Below, in pieces: positions 53,564-62,248 of a DNA stretch of 64,000 bases. Both the position numbers and the translations under genes were made by a program. Where the stretch lies: NCBI GenBank assembly GCA_023957575.1, contig JAMLGU010000005.1, positions 248,001 to 312,000 on the forward strand, in the 5' to 3' direction. The stretch is from Chitinophagaceae bacterium (GTDB taxonomy: Bacteria; Bacteroidota; Bacteroidia; Chitinophagales; Chitinophagaceae). The stretch's first letter is position 1. The number at the start of each line of letters is the position of its first letter. The notes beneath the pieces are model-generated. The model was given only the letters and a program-made list of their open reading frames with translations. It was not told where the DNA came from and made no database searches.

Positions 53564-53848
53564 TTAGTTCACAAACTCATCTTTCAATTCAGAGATATGG
53601 CCTTCGGCCTTCCCTCTCAATTTGTCCATACGATGTTTTGCTTCCTTTGCTGCCTTGTGCGAGAAATCAGATAGTCTTTCTTTTCCTGACGCAATGACAC
53701 TTCCCAAAGAATCTGCCCAGTCGTTGGTAGTATTTTTTATCTTTTTTCTTGTTTTTTTACCTTCTTCGGTATAAAATAACAGGCCAATTGCTACTCCGGC
53801 AGCTGCAGCGCCCAGAATTCCAAGGAGGATTTTGTCTCGATTTTTCAT
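53564..53848 (-). CDS. YtxH domain protein
   Basis: A 94-residue protein with one N-terminal hydrophobic segment (KILLGILGAAAAGVAIGLLF, about residues 5-25) followed by FYTEEGKKTRKKIKNTTNDWADSL, the YtxH pattern, and a charged helical tail rich in Lys, Glu and Ala. YtxH-type proteins are stress-induced, apparatus-like membrane proteins whose function is unclear. A terminator separates it from the following holin-like gene. Confidence 0.78.
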   Translation of the reverse strand: MKNRDKILLGILGAAAAGVAIGLLFYTEEGKKTRKKIKNTTNDWADSLGSVIASGKERLSDFSHKAAKEAKHRMDKLRGKAEGHISELKDEFVN

Positions 53849-53963
53849 AAATTCAAGTTTTTAATATGTGATTAAATAGTTTTTAAAACTTTCCTAAATA
53901 TACACATTAAAAACCATACCAAAAAATAAAAATCTGACAAAATAAAATGCTAAAAATCAATGA

Positions 53964-55292
53964 TTAATCTCCCAGCTTTTCTACTTCTTTGTTCAGCCAC
54001 CTTTTTACTGCTGCAGTAGTAACCGATTTTGGTCTTTCGAGTGGCATATTTAATGCTCTGTCCCAGCACAAACTGGACAACACGCCCAAAGCGCGGCTTA
54101 CAGCAAAAAGAACGGTATAATAATCATGCTCCACCATTCCATAGTGCATCAGCAATGCCCCGCTATGTGCATCCACGTTTGGCCAGGGGTTCTTTATTTT
54201 GCCCAATGACTGCAAGATAGGTGGCACTGTTTCGTAAATTCGCCAAATAATATTTACAAATGGATCATCCGGCATGTGTTTTTTGCCAAAATCCATCTGA
54301 ACCGCAAAACGGGGGTCTGTTTGCCTCAACACTGCGTGTCCGTATCCGGGAACTACTTTACCTGATGCCAGTGTTTTCTTTACATACTCGGCTATCTGTT
54401 CCGATGAAGGCTCTTTGGTATTCAGTTCTTCCTGCATATCGTAAATCCACTTAATCACTTCCTGATTGGCCAGTCCGTGCAGAGGGCCTGCCAGTCCGTT
54501 CATACCGGAGGCATAGCTCAGATAAGGATCGCTCAATGCCGAACCCACCAAATGGGTAGTATGAGCAGACACGTTTCCTCCTTCATGGTCGGCGTGGATA
54601 ACCATATACAGCCTCATCAGTTCCTTAAATTCCTCATCATCATAACCGAGCATGTGTGCAAAGTTGCCAGCCCAGTCGAGCAAACCATCGGGCTGAATGG
54701 CACGGCCATGTTTATATTTTCTTCTGTAAACATAAGCAGCAATATGCGGAATACGGGCAATCAGATCCAATGCATCTTCAAAAGTAGCTTCCCAGTATTC
54801 GCTTTTAGGCAAATCGCCTGCTGCGTATCTATTTGCAAAATGACTTTCGCCCTGCAATGCCATCACACCCACCACAAACATAGTCATCGGATGGGTTTCT
54901 TTGGGCAAGGCCCGCATTGTGTCAAAAACATACAAAGGTATGTGACTGCGGCGTTGCAATACCGAACTCAAATGCTCCACATCGTCTGCGGTGGGCATTT
55001 CGCCGGTAAGCATCAGATACACCAACCCTTCCGGAAGCGGCTCCGACCCACCTTTGACCTTTGGTAATTTGTCGCGTAGTTCATGTATTGTTTTGCGCCT
55101 GAATTTTATCCCCTCCTGAGCGTCCAACAAGGAGGTTTCGGTAACAAGGGCGGTCATTCCCCGCATCCCCTGATAAATTTGAGCCAATTTGGTTTGCTCA
55201 ATCACAGTTTCTCCATGCTCTTTAATAATCTCTTTAATTTCCAAGGCAAGTATATCAGCCTGCTCCTTAAATCTCCTTTTTAGTAAATCCAT
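53964..55292 (-). CDS. gltA: Citrate synthase, mitochondrial-like type
   Basis: A 442-residue enzyme. The sequence MDLLKRRFKEQADILALEI, YQGMRGMTALVTETSLLD and GLVYLMLTGEMP follow the eukaryotic-type family rather than the E. coli type. The active-site regions are HADHEGGNVSAHT (catalytic His about 232-240), GLAGPLHGLANQEV and VPGYGHAVLRQTDPRF with the citrate-binding His/Arg; the catalytic Asp lies in NVDAHSG. It condenses oxaloacetate with acetyl-CoA. Full length; no regulatory NADH domain. Stands alone. Confidence 0.93.
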   Translation of the reverse strand: MDLLKRRFKEQADILALEIKEIIKEHGETVIEQTKLAQIYQGMRGMTALVTETSLLDAQEGIKFRRKTIHELRDKLPKVKGGSEPLPEGLVYLMLTGEMPTADDVEHLSSVLQRRSHIPLYVFDTMRALPKETHPMTMFVVGVMALQGESHFANRYAAGDLPKSEYWEATFEDALDLIARIPHIAAYVYRRKYKHGRAIQPDGLLDWAGNFAHMLGYDDEEFKELMRLYMVIHADHEGGNVSAHTTHLVGSALSDPYLSYASGMNGLAGPLHGLANQEVIKWIYDMQEELNTKEPSSEQIAEYVKKTLASGKVVPGYGHAVLRQTDPRFAVQMDFGKKHMPDDPFVNIIWRIYETVPPILQSLGKIKNPWPNVDAHSGALLMHYGMVEHDYYTVLFAVSRALGVLSSLCWDRALNMPLERPKSVTTAAVKRWLNKEVEKLGD

Positions 55293-55396
55293 ATTATTTT
55301 CTTCAATTTTTTATGGTGTATGAATGTGCTAAAGATAATTAATGATGGGTTTTTCAACAAATAAGTACCTGCTTTTTTAATATAATTCTTTTGGAA

Positions 55397-55951
55397 TCAG
55401 AAAAATTTCAATAATTCTTCAGGACAATCGGCCACTGTAATCCTTTCCATCGGATTTTCGTACAGAAATCCCTGTTCCTGCATCATCGTAAAATGTTCGA
55501 GCAGATGGTTGTAGAATCCATCAGTGTTTAATATGAAAATACCTTTATCGTGAATATTGAGATTGTTCCAGGTAATCATTTCAAAAAACTCGTCAAGCGT
55601 GCCATATCCGCCCGGTAAAATAATGGCAGCATCGCAAAGTTCATACATTTTCTTTTTGCGGGTGTGCATATCCTCCACTACCAATAACTCCGTAAGCCCT
55701 CTGTGCGACCTTTCTCTTTTGTCCAATATCTGCGGAATCACACCTGTTACACAGCCTCCCTCCAGCAAAGCAGCATTGGCCAGCAAACCCATCAGCCCTA
55801 CATTGCCGCCACCATAAACAATTTTTATATTTTTTTGAGCAATCAGTTTACCTAATAAAGCCGTCTGTTCGGAAAACCGGCCATTTTCTCCCGATTGCGA
55901 CCCGCAAAATACCGCTACTGCATTTATCATCATAGTTTTTTCTTTATTCAT
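55397..55951 (-). CDS. LOG family protein (TIGR00730), nucleotide-monophosphate phosphoribohydrolase-like
   Basis: A 184-residue Rossmann protein. GGGNVGLMG is the phosphate-binding loop, and PGGYGTLDEFFE is the PGGxGTxxE signature of the cytokinin-activating LOG/lysine-decarboxylase-like family. Bacterial members usually hydrolyse AMP or related 5'-monophosphates to base plus ribose phosphate; despite old names they are not lysine decarboxylases. Two start codons are possible (55951 or ATG seven codons further). Divergent from the symporter gene. Confidence 0.9.
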   Translation of the reverse strand: MNKEKTMMINAVAVFCGSQSGENGRFSEQTALLGKLIAQKNIKIVYGGGNVGLMGLLANAALLEGGCVTGVIPQILDKRERSHRGLTELLVVEDMHTRKKKMYELCDAAIILPGGYGTLDEFFEMITWNNLNIHDKGIFILNTDGFYNHLLEHFTMMQEQGFLYENPMERITVADCPEELLKFF

Positions 55952-56025
55952 TGCAAAAGGAAAGTATTTTTTGTTACTTTTAAAAAATTTTTTAACGATT
56001 TACTCATTTTACCAAAAAAATAATC

Positions 56026-57567
56026 ATGTCTGCAGGATTTCTATTTTCGGTTGTTATTGCTTATTTCATACTTCTATTAGTTGTTGCCCTTAAAACCAGT
56101 AAGGGAAGTGATAATGAGTCTTTTTTTATCGGCAACCGTAAAAGCAACTGGATGCTGGTGGCCTTTGGAATGATAGGCACTTCGCTCAGTGGCGTTACTT
56201 TTGTAAGTGTACCCGGAGCCGTGGGGATGAATTCATTTGCCTACATGCAAATTGTTTTTGGCTATTTTATAGGCTATCTGCTGATAGCTTTTGTACTGCT
56301 GCCCTTGTACTATCGCTTGAAACTTACCTCTATATATAGTTATTTGAAAACCCGTATGGGTATGATGAGCTACAAAACCGGCGCCTGGTTTTTTATTATT
56401 TCCAGATTGCTGGGCGCCACAGCAAGGCTGTATCTGGTAGTAGTCATTTTGCAAACCACGATTCTTGATAGTTTTGGCATTCCGTTTTGGGTGTCAACCC
56501 TATTTATTTTGATAATGATTATCCTTTACACCTTTGAAGGAGGCGTAAAAACCATTGTATGGACAGATACCCTGCAAACCACAGGTATGCTCACGGGCCT
56601 CATTGCCGGTATCATTTTCATACTGCACAATATGGGCATCAGCGTAACCGAGAGTTTAGATATGCTGCGAAGTCAGCAGCTCTCCAGAGTGTTTCATACC
56701 GATATGAATTCTACTCTTTTCTGGCCCAAACAAATTCTGGCAGGGATGTTTATTACCTTGTCCATGACCGGGCTCGACCAGGAGATGATGCAAAAAAGCA
56801 TATCGGTTACCAACTTGCGTGACTCCAAAAAGAATATGGTTTCTCTGGCTTTCATCATGTTGGTAGTAATTGGGTTGTTTTTGTATATGGGCGGCCTACT
56901 TTACCTGTATGGCCAAACTGTGGGAGGAGCATTTACAGAGGTTGTGAACAATGGCGTACCTGCAAAAACATTTATGCTGGATGGTAAAAACGTAATGGGA
57001 GACTCCATTTTCCCGCAGCTCGCCGTACACCACATGCCTCATGCGCTTTCCATCATATTTATAATTGCACTTATTTCGGCGCTCTTCCCCAGCGCAGATG
57101 GCGCTATGACGGCGCTCACCTCTTCATTTTGTATTGATATTGCCGGCATTAACCGAAATCCGACAATGACAGATAAGGAAAAGAAAAGGTTTCGGCAGCG
57201 CGTTCATTTAACATTTGCCCTTTTATTTCTTTTGTTTGTAATGGTCTTTTACTGGATTGGCAGTCGCAGCATTATTGATGTTATCCTAAAAATAGCAGGC
57301 TATACCTACGGACCGCTTCTTGGTCTCTTTGCTTTTGGCATTTTTGTAAAAAGAAGGCCGGTGGACAAATTAGTTCCCATTATATGCTTTGCGGCACCCA
57401 TTATCAGCTTTGTAATAGACGAAGGCGTGAACAAAATGAACTGGTTGGGAGGTTATAAAATTGGTCTTGAGTTAATTATCATTAATGCCGCACTTGCATT
57501 TATTGGTTTATTTTTCATATCTAAGAAAGTGGACGCACATGAACTGGAGCAGGACAGCGTTCTTTAG
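56026..57567 (+). CDS. Sodium:solute symporter (SSS family)
   Basis: A 513-residue inner-membrane protein with 13 or so hydrophobic segments. MIGTSLSGVTFVSVPGAV near residue 55 and FPSADGAMTALTSSFCIDI near 352 correspond to the conserved Na+-site helices 1 and 8 of the family. SSS members import sugars, amino acids, nucleosides or organic acids with sodium. Several Bacteroidota homologues are linked to sialic acid or inositol loci, but no such genes are here, so the substrate is unknown. It stands alone; the stop codon is within a short 7-bp-periodic stretch. Confidence 0.88.
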   Translation: MSAGFLFSVVIAYFILLLVVALKTSKGSDNESFFIGNRKSNWMLVAFGMIGTSLSGVTFVSVPGAVGMNSFAYMQIVFGYFIGYLLIAFVLLPLYYRLKLTSIYSYLKTRMGMMSYKTGAWFFIISRLLGATARLYLVVVILQTTILDSFGIPFWVSTLFILIMIILYTFEGGVKTIVWTDTLQTTGMLTGLIAGIIFILHNMGISVTESLDMLRSQQLSRVFHTDMNSTLFWPKQILAGMFITLSMTGLDQEMMQKSISVTNLRDSKKNMVSLAFIMLVVIGLFLYMGGLLYLYGQTVGGAFTEVVNNGVPAKTFMLDGKNVMGDSIFPQLAVHHMPHALSIIFIIALISALFPSADGAMTALTSSFCIDIAGINRNPTMTDKEKKRFRQRVHLTFALLFLLFVMVFYWIGSRSIIDVILKIAGYTYGPLLGLFAFGIFVKRRPVDKLVPIICFAAPIISFVIDEGVNKMNWLGGYKIGLELIIINAALAFIGLFFISKKVDAHELEQDSVL

Positions 57568-57607
57568 ATTTCAGATTTGTTGATTACTAATTGCTGATTA
57601 CTAATTG
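57566..57607. repeat. Short 7-bp-periodic stretch after the symporter gene
   Basis: Six consecutive heptamers: AGATTTC, AGATTTG, TTGATTA, CTAATTG, CTGATTA, CTAATTG. The last four form two copies of a 14-base unit with one mismatch. The first two share the AGAT start with the array near ychF. Confidence 0.5.
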
Positions 57608-57642
57608 ATTTTTAACGGTTTAGAGGAAAAATTTATTTACGA

Positions 57643-58278
57643 ATGACAGACTTTGAACGATTATCGCAGTTTGCAAACGAATTTACTACCAAAGAAGATG
57701 CTTTGTTGGTTGAGGTTAATGAATACACCCATCAACATCACACCGAACCGCACATGCTCAGTGGACATGTACAAGGCCAGTTATTGCGAATGATAAGTTT
57801 TATGATAAAACCAAGGCGAATTTTGGAGATTGGCACCTTCACCGGCTATAGCGCATTGTGTCTTGCTGAGGGCCTCACCGATGACGGCATTTTACATACA
57901 ATTGAAAGCCGCGAAGAAACATCTGCCATTGCAGACAATTTTTTCAGAAAATCTGCGTTATATCCAAAAATAAAATTACACACGGGTAAAGCGTTGGAGG
58001 TGATACCCTCCTTGCAGGAAGAATGGGATCTGGTGTTCATAGATGCTGATAAACAAGGTTATATAGATTATTTTAAAATGATTTTACCGTCTGTAAAGAA
58101 AAAAGGCTTTATCTTAGCGGATAATATTTTTTTTCATGGCAGGGCTTTGGAAGAAGCGCCAAAAGGGAAAAGCGCAAAAGCAATAAAAGCCTTCAATGAA
58201 TTCATTAGACAACAGACTGATATTGAAAAAGTTATACTTACCATAAGAGACGGGTTATATTTATTGCGAAAACTGTAA
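57643..58278 (+). CDS. Class I SAM-dependent O-methyltransferase
   Basis: A 211-residue enzyme of the catechol/caffeoyl-CoA O-methyltransferase family (Methyltransf_3). ILEIGTFTGYSALCLAEGL is the SAM motif, ESREETS is acidic loop 2, and WDLVFIDADKQGYIDYF contains the metal-binding Asp residues. It needs a divalent metal and usually acts on small catechol-like phenols; the substrate here is unknown. It is followed 12 bases later by the glucosaminidase gene and then hpt, a compact co-directional run. Confidence 0.9.
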   Translation: MTDFERLSQFANEFTTKEDALLVEVNEYTHQHHTEPHMLSGHVQGQLLRMISFMIKPRRILEIGTFTGYSALCLAEGLTDDGILHTIESREETSAIADNFFRKSALYPKIKLHTGKALEVIPSLQEEWDLVFIDADKQGYIDYFKMILPSVKKKGFILADNIFFHGRALEEAPKGKSAKAIKAFNEFIRQQTDIEKVILTIRDGLYLLRKL

Positions 58279-58290
58279 CTACAAAGAAAG

Positions 58291-59268
58291 ATGATAAAAA
58301 AACTTACCGCAAACATTCTTTTACTACTGATAACTGTTATTTCTTACGGCCAAAAGGCTGAAGTTATTGAAAATTATATAAAAACCTACCGTACCATTGC
58401 TATTGAGGAAATGCAACGAACAGGTGTGCCGGCGGCTATCAAACTGGCTCAGGGCATACATGAAACAATGGCAGGGCAAAGTGAATTGGTGCTAAAATCA
58501 AATAACCATTTCGGTATTAAATGCAAAGAAGGATATAATGGACCTTATGTACTTCATGATGACGACCGCCCCAAGGAAAGATTTATGAAGTATGAAGATG
58601 CCATGCAGTCCTACAGAGACCATTCAGATTTTTTAAAGAACCGCTCGCGGTATGCTTCCCTCTTTCAGTTGGAACCTACCGACTACAAGGGATGGGCAAT
58701 GGGTTTGAAAAAAGCAGGATATGCCACCAATCCAAAATATCCGCAACTACTTATTGGCCTGATAGAAAAATACAACCTGCAGGAATATACGATGATAGGG
58801 CTTGGTGTAACACATATACCCGATGAAATAAAGGAAAATTTAGCAGCCCAAAAACAGACAATTGAACCCGAAATTGTTCCCGAACCTGCACCCATATATC
58901 CAACCGGAGAATTTAAAATCAATAATACCAGAGTAATTTTTGTTAAAAAAGGAACTGCATTGCAGGAGATTGCAAGTCAGTTCAATGTAACAACCAACCG
59001 ATTATTTGACTTCAATGATTTTTCTTTTACATCAGATACAGCTCCAAAAGATATGCTGGTATTTTTACAACCTAAGAGAACAATGGGCGAAAATATATTT
59101 CATGAGGTAAAACCGGGCGAAAATATATACGATATTGCACAAACAGAAGGCATCAGACTGGAGTCTCTTTTAAAATATAACAATATTACAAAATTTGTTT
59201 CACCTGCAGTTGGTTCTAAACTATCTTTGCAGGAAACCAATAATTTCAATAATACGGGGTTTAATTAA
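58291..59268 (+). CDS. Secreted glucosaminidase-LysM peptidoglycan hydrolase
   Basis: A 325-residue exported protein. Signal peptide to about residue 21. The glucosaminidase domain (about 25-165) has AIKLAQGIHETMAGQSEL with the catalytic Glu, NNHFGIKC and FMKYEDAMQSYRDHSDFL. Two LysM domains follow near residues 215-258 (FVKKGTALQEIASQFNV) and 268-312 (EVKPGENIYDIAQTEGI), separated by a Pro/Glu-rich linker. It cuts the glycan backbone of peptidoglycan, binding it through LysM. It is 12 bases after the methyltransferase gene and 10 bases before hpt. Confidence 0.93.
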   Translation: MIKKLTANILLLLITVISYGQKAEVIENYIKTYRTIAIEEMQRTGVPAAIKLAQGIHETMAGQSELVLKSNNHFGIKCKEGYNGPYVLHDDDRPKERFMKYEDAMQSYRDHSDFLKNRSRYASLFQLEPTDYKGWAMGLKKAGYATNPKYPQLLIGLIEKYNLQEYTMIGLGVTHIPDEIKENLAAQKQTIEPEIVPEPAPIYPTGEFKINNTRVIFVKKGTALQEIASQFNVTTNRLFDFNDFSFTSDTAPKDMLVFLQPKRTMGENIFHEVKPGENIYDIAQTEGIRLESLLKYNNITKFVSPAVGSKLSLQETNNFNNTGFN

Positions 59269-59278
59269 TAGTATTCTT

Positions 59279-59818
59279 ATGGCCAATATCAAAGTAAATG
59301 ACAAAGACTTTGAAATCTATCTTACCGAAGACCAACTGCAAAAAAGAATCAAAGAGCTGGCCAAGCAAATAAATGCTGACTATCAGGGAAAGAAAGTATA
59401 TTTTATTGCCATCCTAAATGGCTCATTCATGTTTGCTGCCGATATTTTTAAGCATCTAACCATCGACAGTGAAATATGTTTTATAAAACTGGTTTCCTAT
59501 AAAGGCATGAAGTCAACCGGCTCTGTAGCCACCACTATCGGCTTAGATGAAGACCTGCACCAAAAGCATGTGATCATTCTGGAAGATATTATTGATACAG
59601 GCAAAACCGTGCACTACTTTTTGCCAAAGCTTATGCACCAGCAACCTCTTTCTTTAAAAATTGCCTCACTGCTGCACAAAGCCGAAATGACACAGTACGA
59701 TATCCCAATTGATTATGTAGGATTTGTAATCCCCAATAAATTTGTTGTAGGCTACGGCCTTGACTATGATGGACTTGGCCGCAACTATAAAGATATTTAT
59801 CAGGTGGTAGAAAGTTGA
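59279..59818 (+). CDS. hpt: Hypoxanthine phosphoribosyltransferase
   Basis: A 179-residue purine salvage enzyme. The PRPP loop VIILEDIIDTGKTVHYF (about residues 98-114) and the C-terminal base/phosphate region YVGFVIPNKFVVGYGLDYDGLGRN are diagnostic for HPRT. The ATG at 59279 gives the usual family length; the longer frame starting at 59195 overlaps the glucosaminidase gene and the 28 added residues have no family character. It converts hypoxanthine or guanine with PRPP to IMP or GMP. Ends the three-gene run. Confidence 0.94.
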   Translation: MANIKVNDKDFEIYLTEDQLQKRIKELAKQINADYQGKKVYFIAILNGSFMFAADIFKHLTIDSEICFIKLVSYKGMKSTGSVATTIGLDEDLHQKHVIILEDIIDTGKTVHYFLPKLMHQQPLSLKIASLLHKAEMTQYDIPIDYVGFVIPNKFVVGYGLDYDGLGRNYKDIYQVVES

Positions 59819-59860
59819 TGCTTGCCGCAAATCATAACCAGATTTACTTCGTTTCTATCT

Positions 59861-61657
59861 TTATTTATTCATCTTAATATAAATGGAATCTGCTAAAATA
59901 GTAACGCCATTGCTTTTATCATAAGCCATAACTTTTCCATCCTTAGTCGTAATTTCAATGACTCCGTTTGCAGCCAAATCACCATATTTTGATGTAGCGC
60001 TTTTGTCTTTCAAAACAGATATGGATTCAATGTCATCGGGAGAAATTTTTGACAATTCACCCTTAGACGATAATCTGTTATCAATTACATATAAAGGATT
60101 TTCATGGCTCGGTGTACCCCTTAACCTTTTACTAATTTCGGGTTTGAGCGTTTTTGAATTTGATGCATCTATACTATAAGAAGACGCCCCATTTACTAAT
60201 TTTAATCTGATTTCAATTACTCCATTTTTACCTGCTTCACCATATTTATCGGTGGCATATTTGTCTTTTAATACTGAAACGGATTCAATGTCCTCGGGGG
60301 AAATTTTTGACACTTCATCTGCAGATACAACCTTTTCATTCAATACAAATAAAGGCCTCCCCTTCAATCCCCTGATTTTTAGATCATCAACTATATTTTG
60401 GTTTTTTGATGATGGACCCTCCTTATTATAATCCGGTTGCGAATTAACTGATTTTAATTTGATTTCAATTACTCCATCTTTACCTTTTTCACCATATTTA
60501 TCGGTGGCGTATTTGTCTTTATATACTGAGATCTCCTTAATCTGATCTGGCGCTATTTTTGACATTTCTTCTTCAGATATAATTTCATTATCAACAACTA
60601 CTAAAGGTCTTTCATTTATCCTTGGCTTATCTCCCCTTCGACCATCTTCATTTCTGATTTTTATTTCAACAGGGGCAAATTGGTTTTTATTATTCACGGG
60701 TTTGTTTACAGTGCCGGGAGGTATTGTGTCCTTATTCAATATCAATGCAGTAGGAACCAAATCTTGAAGACTGGTCATCATTTTTTCTTTCACTTCTCTT
60801 CTAAAAGCCAGCAGGAGTACGGCAATAACCGGTAGCAGGAATAAAAATTTGGCCAAATGAATTTTTGCGCTTTTTATTGTATTCATCATAATGATTCTGT
60901 TTTTTAAGGATGAAAAATTAAAGTGATTGGTGAAAGCAAATTGGCGGTTGCCCATTACTTTCAATAAAAGGTATTGGTATTCCGACTTGTCATATCCGTG
61001 TTGCAAAACTTTATCATCTGCTATAAACTCCAGGTTTTGTTTAATAGCCTTTCTTAACAACCATACAAAAGGATTCATCCAGTTGATGATACAAAGAAGC
61101 TCGCACCAAATGATATCAAGCGTGTGTTTTTGTTTGATATGTACAAATTCGTGCCTGATGATTTCCTGAAGTTCTTCATCAGTGTACTTTTTTTTGTTTA
61201 TAAATATGGCATTGCCAAAGGAGAATGGCGCAATGTCTGCATCTAATTGATATATTTTAGTTAGCTCGCCTGAAATCAATCTGGCGCTATTTTTCATTTT
61301 TTTAAATGAATAAAATTTGAATAAAAATTTTATCAATAATAATAATGAACCGGTGAAAAAAAGCATTAAAGCCCAATCCCACAAACCCACATTTTGAAAA
61401 AAACTCTTTTCCTCAGTTAAGTGTTCCACTCCCATAGATGGTATCCATGTAAGTAAATTTGTTTTATCCAATTCTTTTCTTTTAAGTTCGGGCATGATGT
61501 TTATCAACGGTATAATAAAACTTAACGCTGTATATCCCAGCAGGTACCATCGGTTCCAGTTATAAAAAGTGAGCCTGCGTAGTAATAAAACGTAAAAAAT
61601 ATATACAACCGCCAGAGCCAGGCTGAGTTTGGCAATATAATCTATAATTATTGGCAT
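59861..61657 (-). CDS. BlaR1-like M56 metallopeptidase with three TonB-plug-like repeats
   Basis: A 598-residue membrane sensor. The N-terminal half has four membrane segments and a cytoplasmic gluzincin domain with HEFVH (about residue 169), the M56 zinc site. After the last membrane segment (about 277-295) the periplasmic part has three tandem units of about 55 residues near 347-402, 431-486 and 515-570. Each follows the pattern xxPLxVxDN-x(9)-SKIxPDxIexxSVxKDKyATxKYG-x(4)-NGVIEI, which mirrors the plug of SusC (PLYVIDG, VEILKDASAAAIYG, ANGVVLITT). The 5'-neighbour is a BlaI repressor. Inference: it detects an envelope or TonB-related state and cuts BlaI. Confidence 0.82.
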   Translation of the reverse strand: MPIIIDYIAKLSLALAVVYIFYVLLLRRLTFYNWNRWYLLGYTALSFIIPLINIMPELKRKELDKTNLLTWIPSMGVEHLTEEKSFFQNVGLWDWALMLFFTGSLLLLIKFLFKFYSFKKMKNSARLISGELTKIYQLDADIAPFSFGNAIFINKKKYTDEELQEIIRHEFVHIKQKHTLDIIWCELLCIINWMNPFVWLLRKAIKQNLEFIADDKVLQHGYDKSEYQYLLLKVMGNRQFAFTNHFNFSSLKNRIIMMNTIKSAKIHLAKFLFLLPVIAVLLLAFRREVKEKMMTSLQDLVPTALILNKDTIPPGTVNKPVNNKNQFAPVEIKIRNEDGRRGDKPRINERPLVVVDNEIISEEEMSKIAPDQIKEISVYKDKYATDKYGEKGKDGVIEIKLKSVNSQPDYNKEGPSSKNQNIVDDLKIRGLKGRPLFVLNEKVVSADEVSKISPEDIESVSVLKDKYATDKYGEAGKNGVIEIRLKLVNGASSYSIDASNSKTLKPEISKRLRGTPSHENPLYVIDNRLSSKGELSKISPDDIESISVLKDKSATSKYGDLAANGVIEITTKDGKVMAYDKSNGVTILADSIYIKMNK

Positions 61658-61744
61658 TTATTCCTTTTTGACATATAACAATATTATGGTTGTTAACCCT
61701 TTGGAATCAGGTCAACCATCTTCTTTTCTTAACTTAAAAAACTA

Positions 61745-62107
61745 TCACTTCTTCTTTCCGCTTTCAATCATTTTTACGATTTCTTTCAATTCTGTCACTG
61801 ACAGTTTTTCCTGCTTCACAAAAAAACTAACCAGATCCTTGTACGAATTGCTGAAATAGTCTTTTACTAAGTTGCCCATAAATTTCTTCATGTACTCCTG
61901 TTCCGAAATGAGCGGCTTATACACATAAACATTTCCAAAGAGTCGGCCTGAAATGTATCCTTTTTTCTCAAGGTTTTTAACCGTTGATGCAATTGTTGTA
62001 TAAGGCCCCGGCTTATCCATTTCCTGCATAAACGCTTTTATATGCCCCTCTCCCACCTTCCAGATGGCTTGCATAACGGCTTCTTCCTGTACTGTTAACT
62101 TAATCAT
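61745..62107 (-). CDS. BlaI/MecI/CopY family transcriptional repressor
   Basis: A 120-residue winged-helix repressor. The wHTH begins LTVQEEAVMQAIWKVGEGHIKAFMQEM and includes the wing KKGYISGRLFGNVYVYKPLIS; the C-terminal helices form the dimer. It is encoded directly before the M56 sensor protease (87-base gap) and is therefore expected to be inactivated by it, as in the BlaR1/BlaI system. A dyad over its own promoter suggests autoregulation. No beta-lactamase gene is nearby, so the output is probably something else. Confidence 0.93.
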   Translation of the reverse strand: MIKLTVQEEAVMQAIWKVGEGHIKAFMQEMDKPGPYTTIASTVKNLEKKGYISGRLFGNVYVYKPLISEQEYMKKFMGNLVKDYFSNSYKDLVSFFVKQEKLSVTELKEIVKMIESGKKK

Positions 62108-62124
62108 ATCTTACGATTTTAAAA

Positions 62125-62147
62125 CAAAATTACGATATCTCCGTAAT
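62125..62147 (-). promoter_or_regulatory. Candidate BlaI operator overlapping the blaI promoter
   Basis: The dyad ATTACG-N7-CGTAAT (62129-62147) overlaps the minus-strand -7 element TAATTTTG (62125-62132). TTACGAT also occurs at 62111-62117. Dyads with such TTAC/GTAA arms are typical of BlaI-family sites, so the repressor probably controls its own operon and perhaps the divergent gene. Confidence 0.5.
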
Positions 62148-62248
62148 TCGCCAAATATTTTTTTCCTTTTTTCAAAATATTGGCATTTGTTTGCAACTTA
62201 TTTTGTATTATTCGCAGTCTATCAGTGAATTCATTTAAATAAACTTTT

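Noticed and set aside
53964..55292. Recent transfer of citrate synthase from a eukaryote.
   Set aside because: Mitochondrial-type citrate synthase is normal in Bacteroidota and nothing in the sequence suggests recent transfer.
59195..59278. Upstream start for hpt overlapping the glucosaminidase gene.
   Set aside because: The ATG at 59279 gives the usual length, and the extra residues are out-of-frame LysM sequence.
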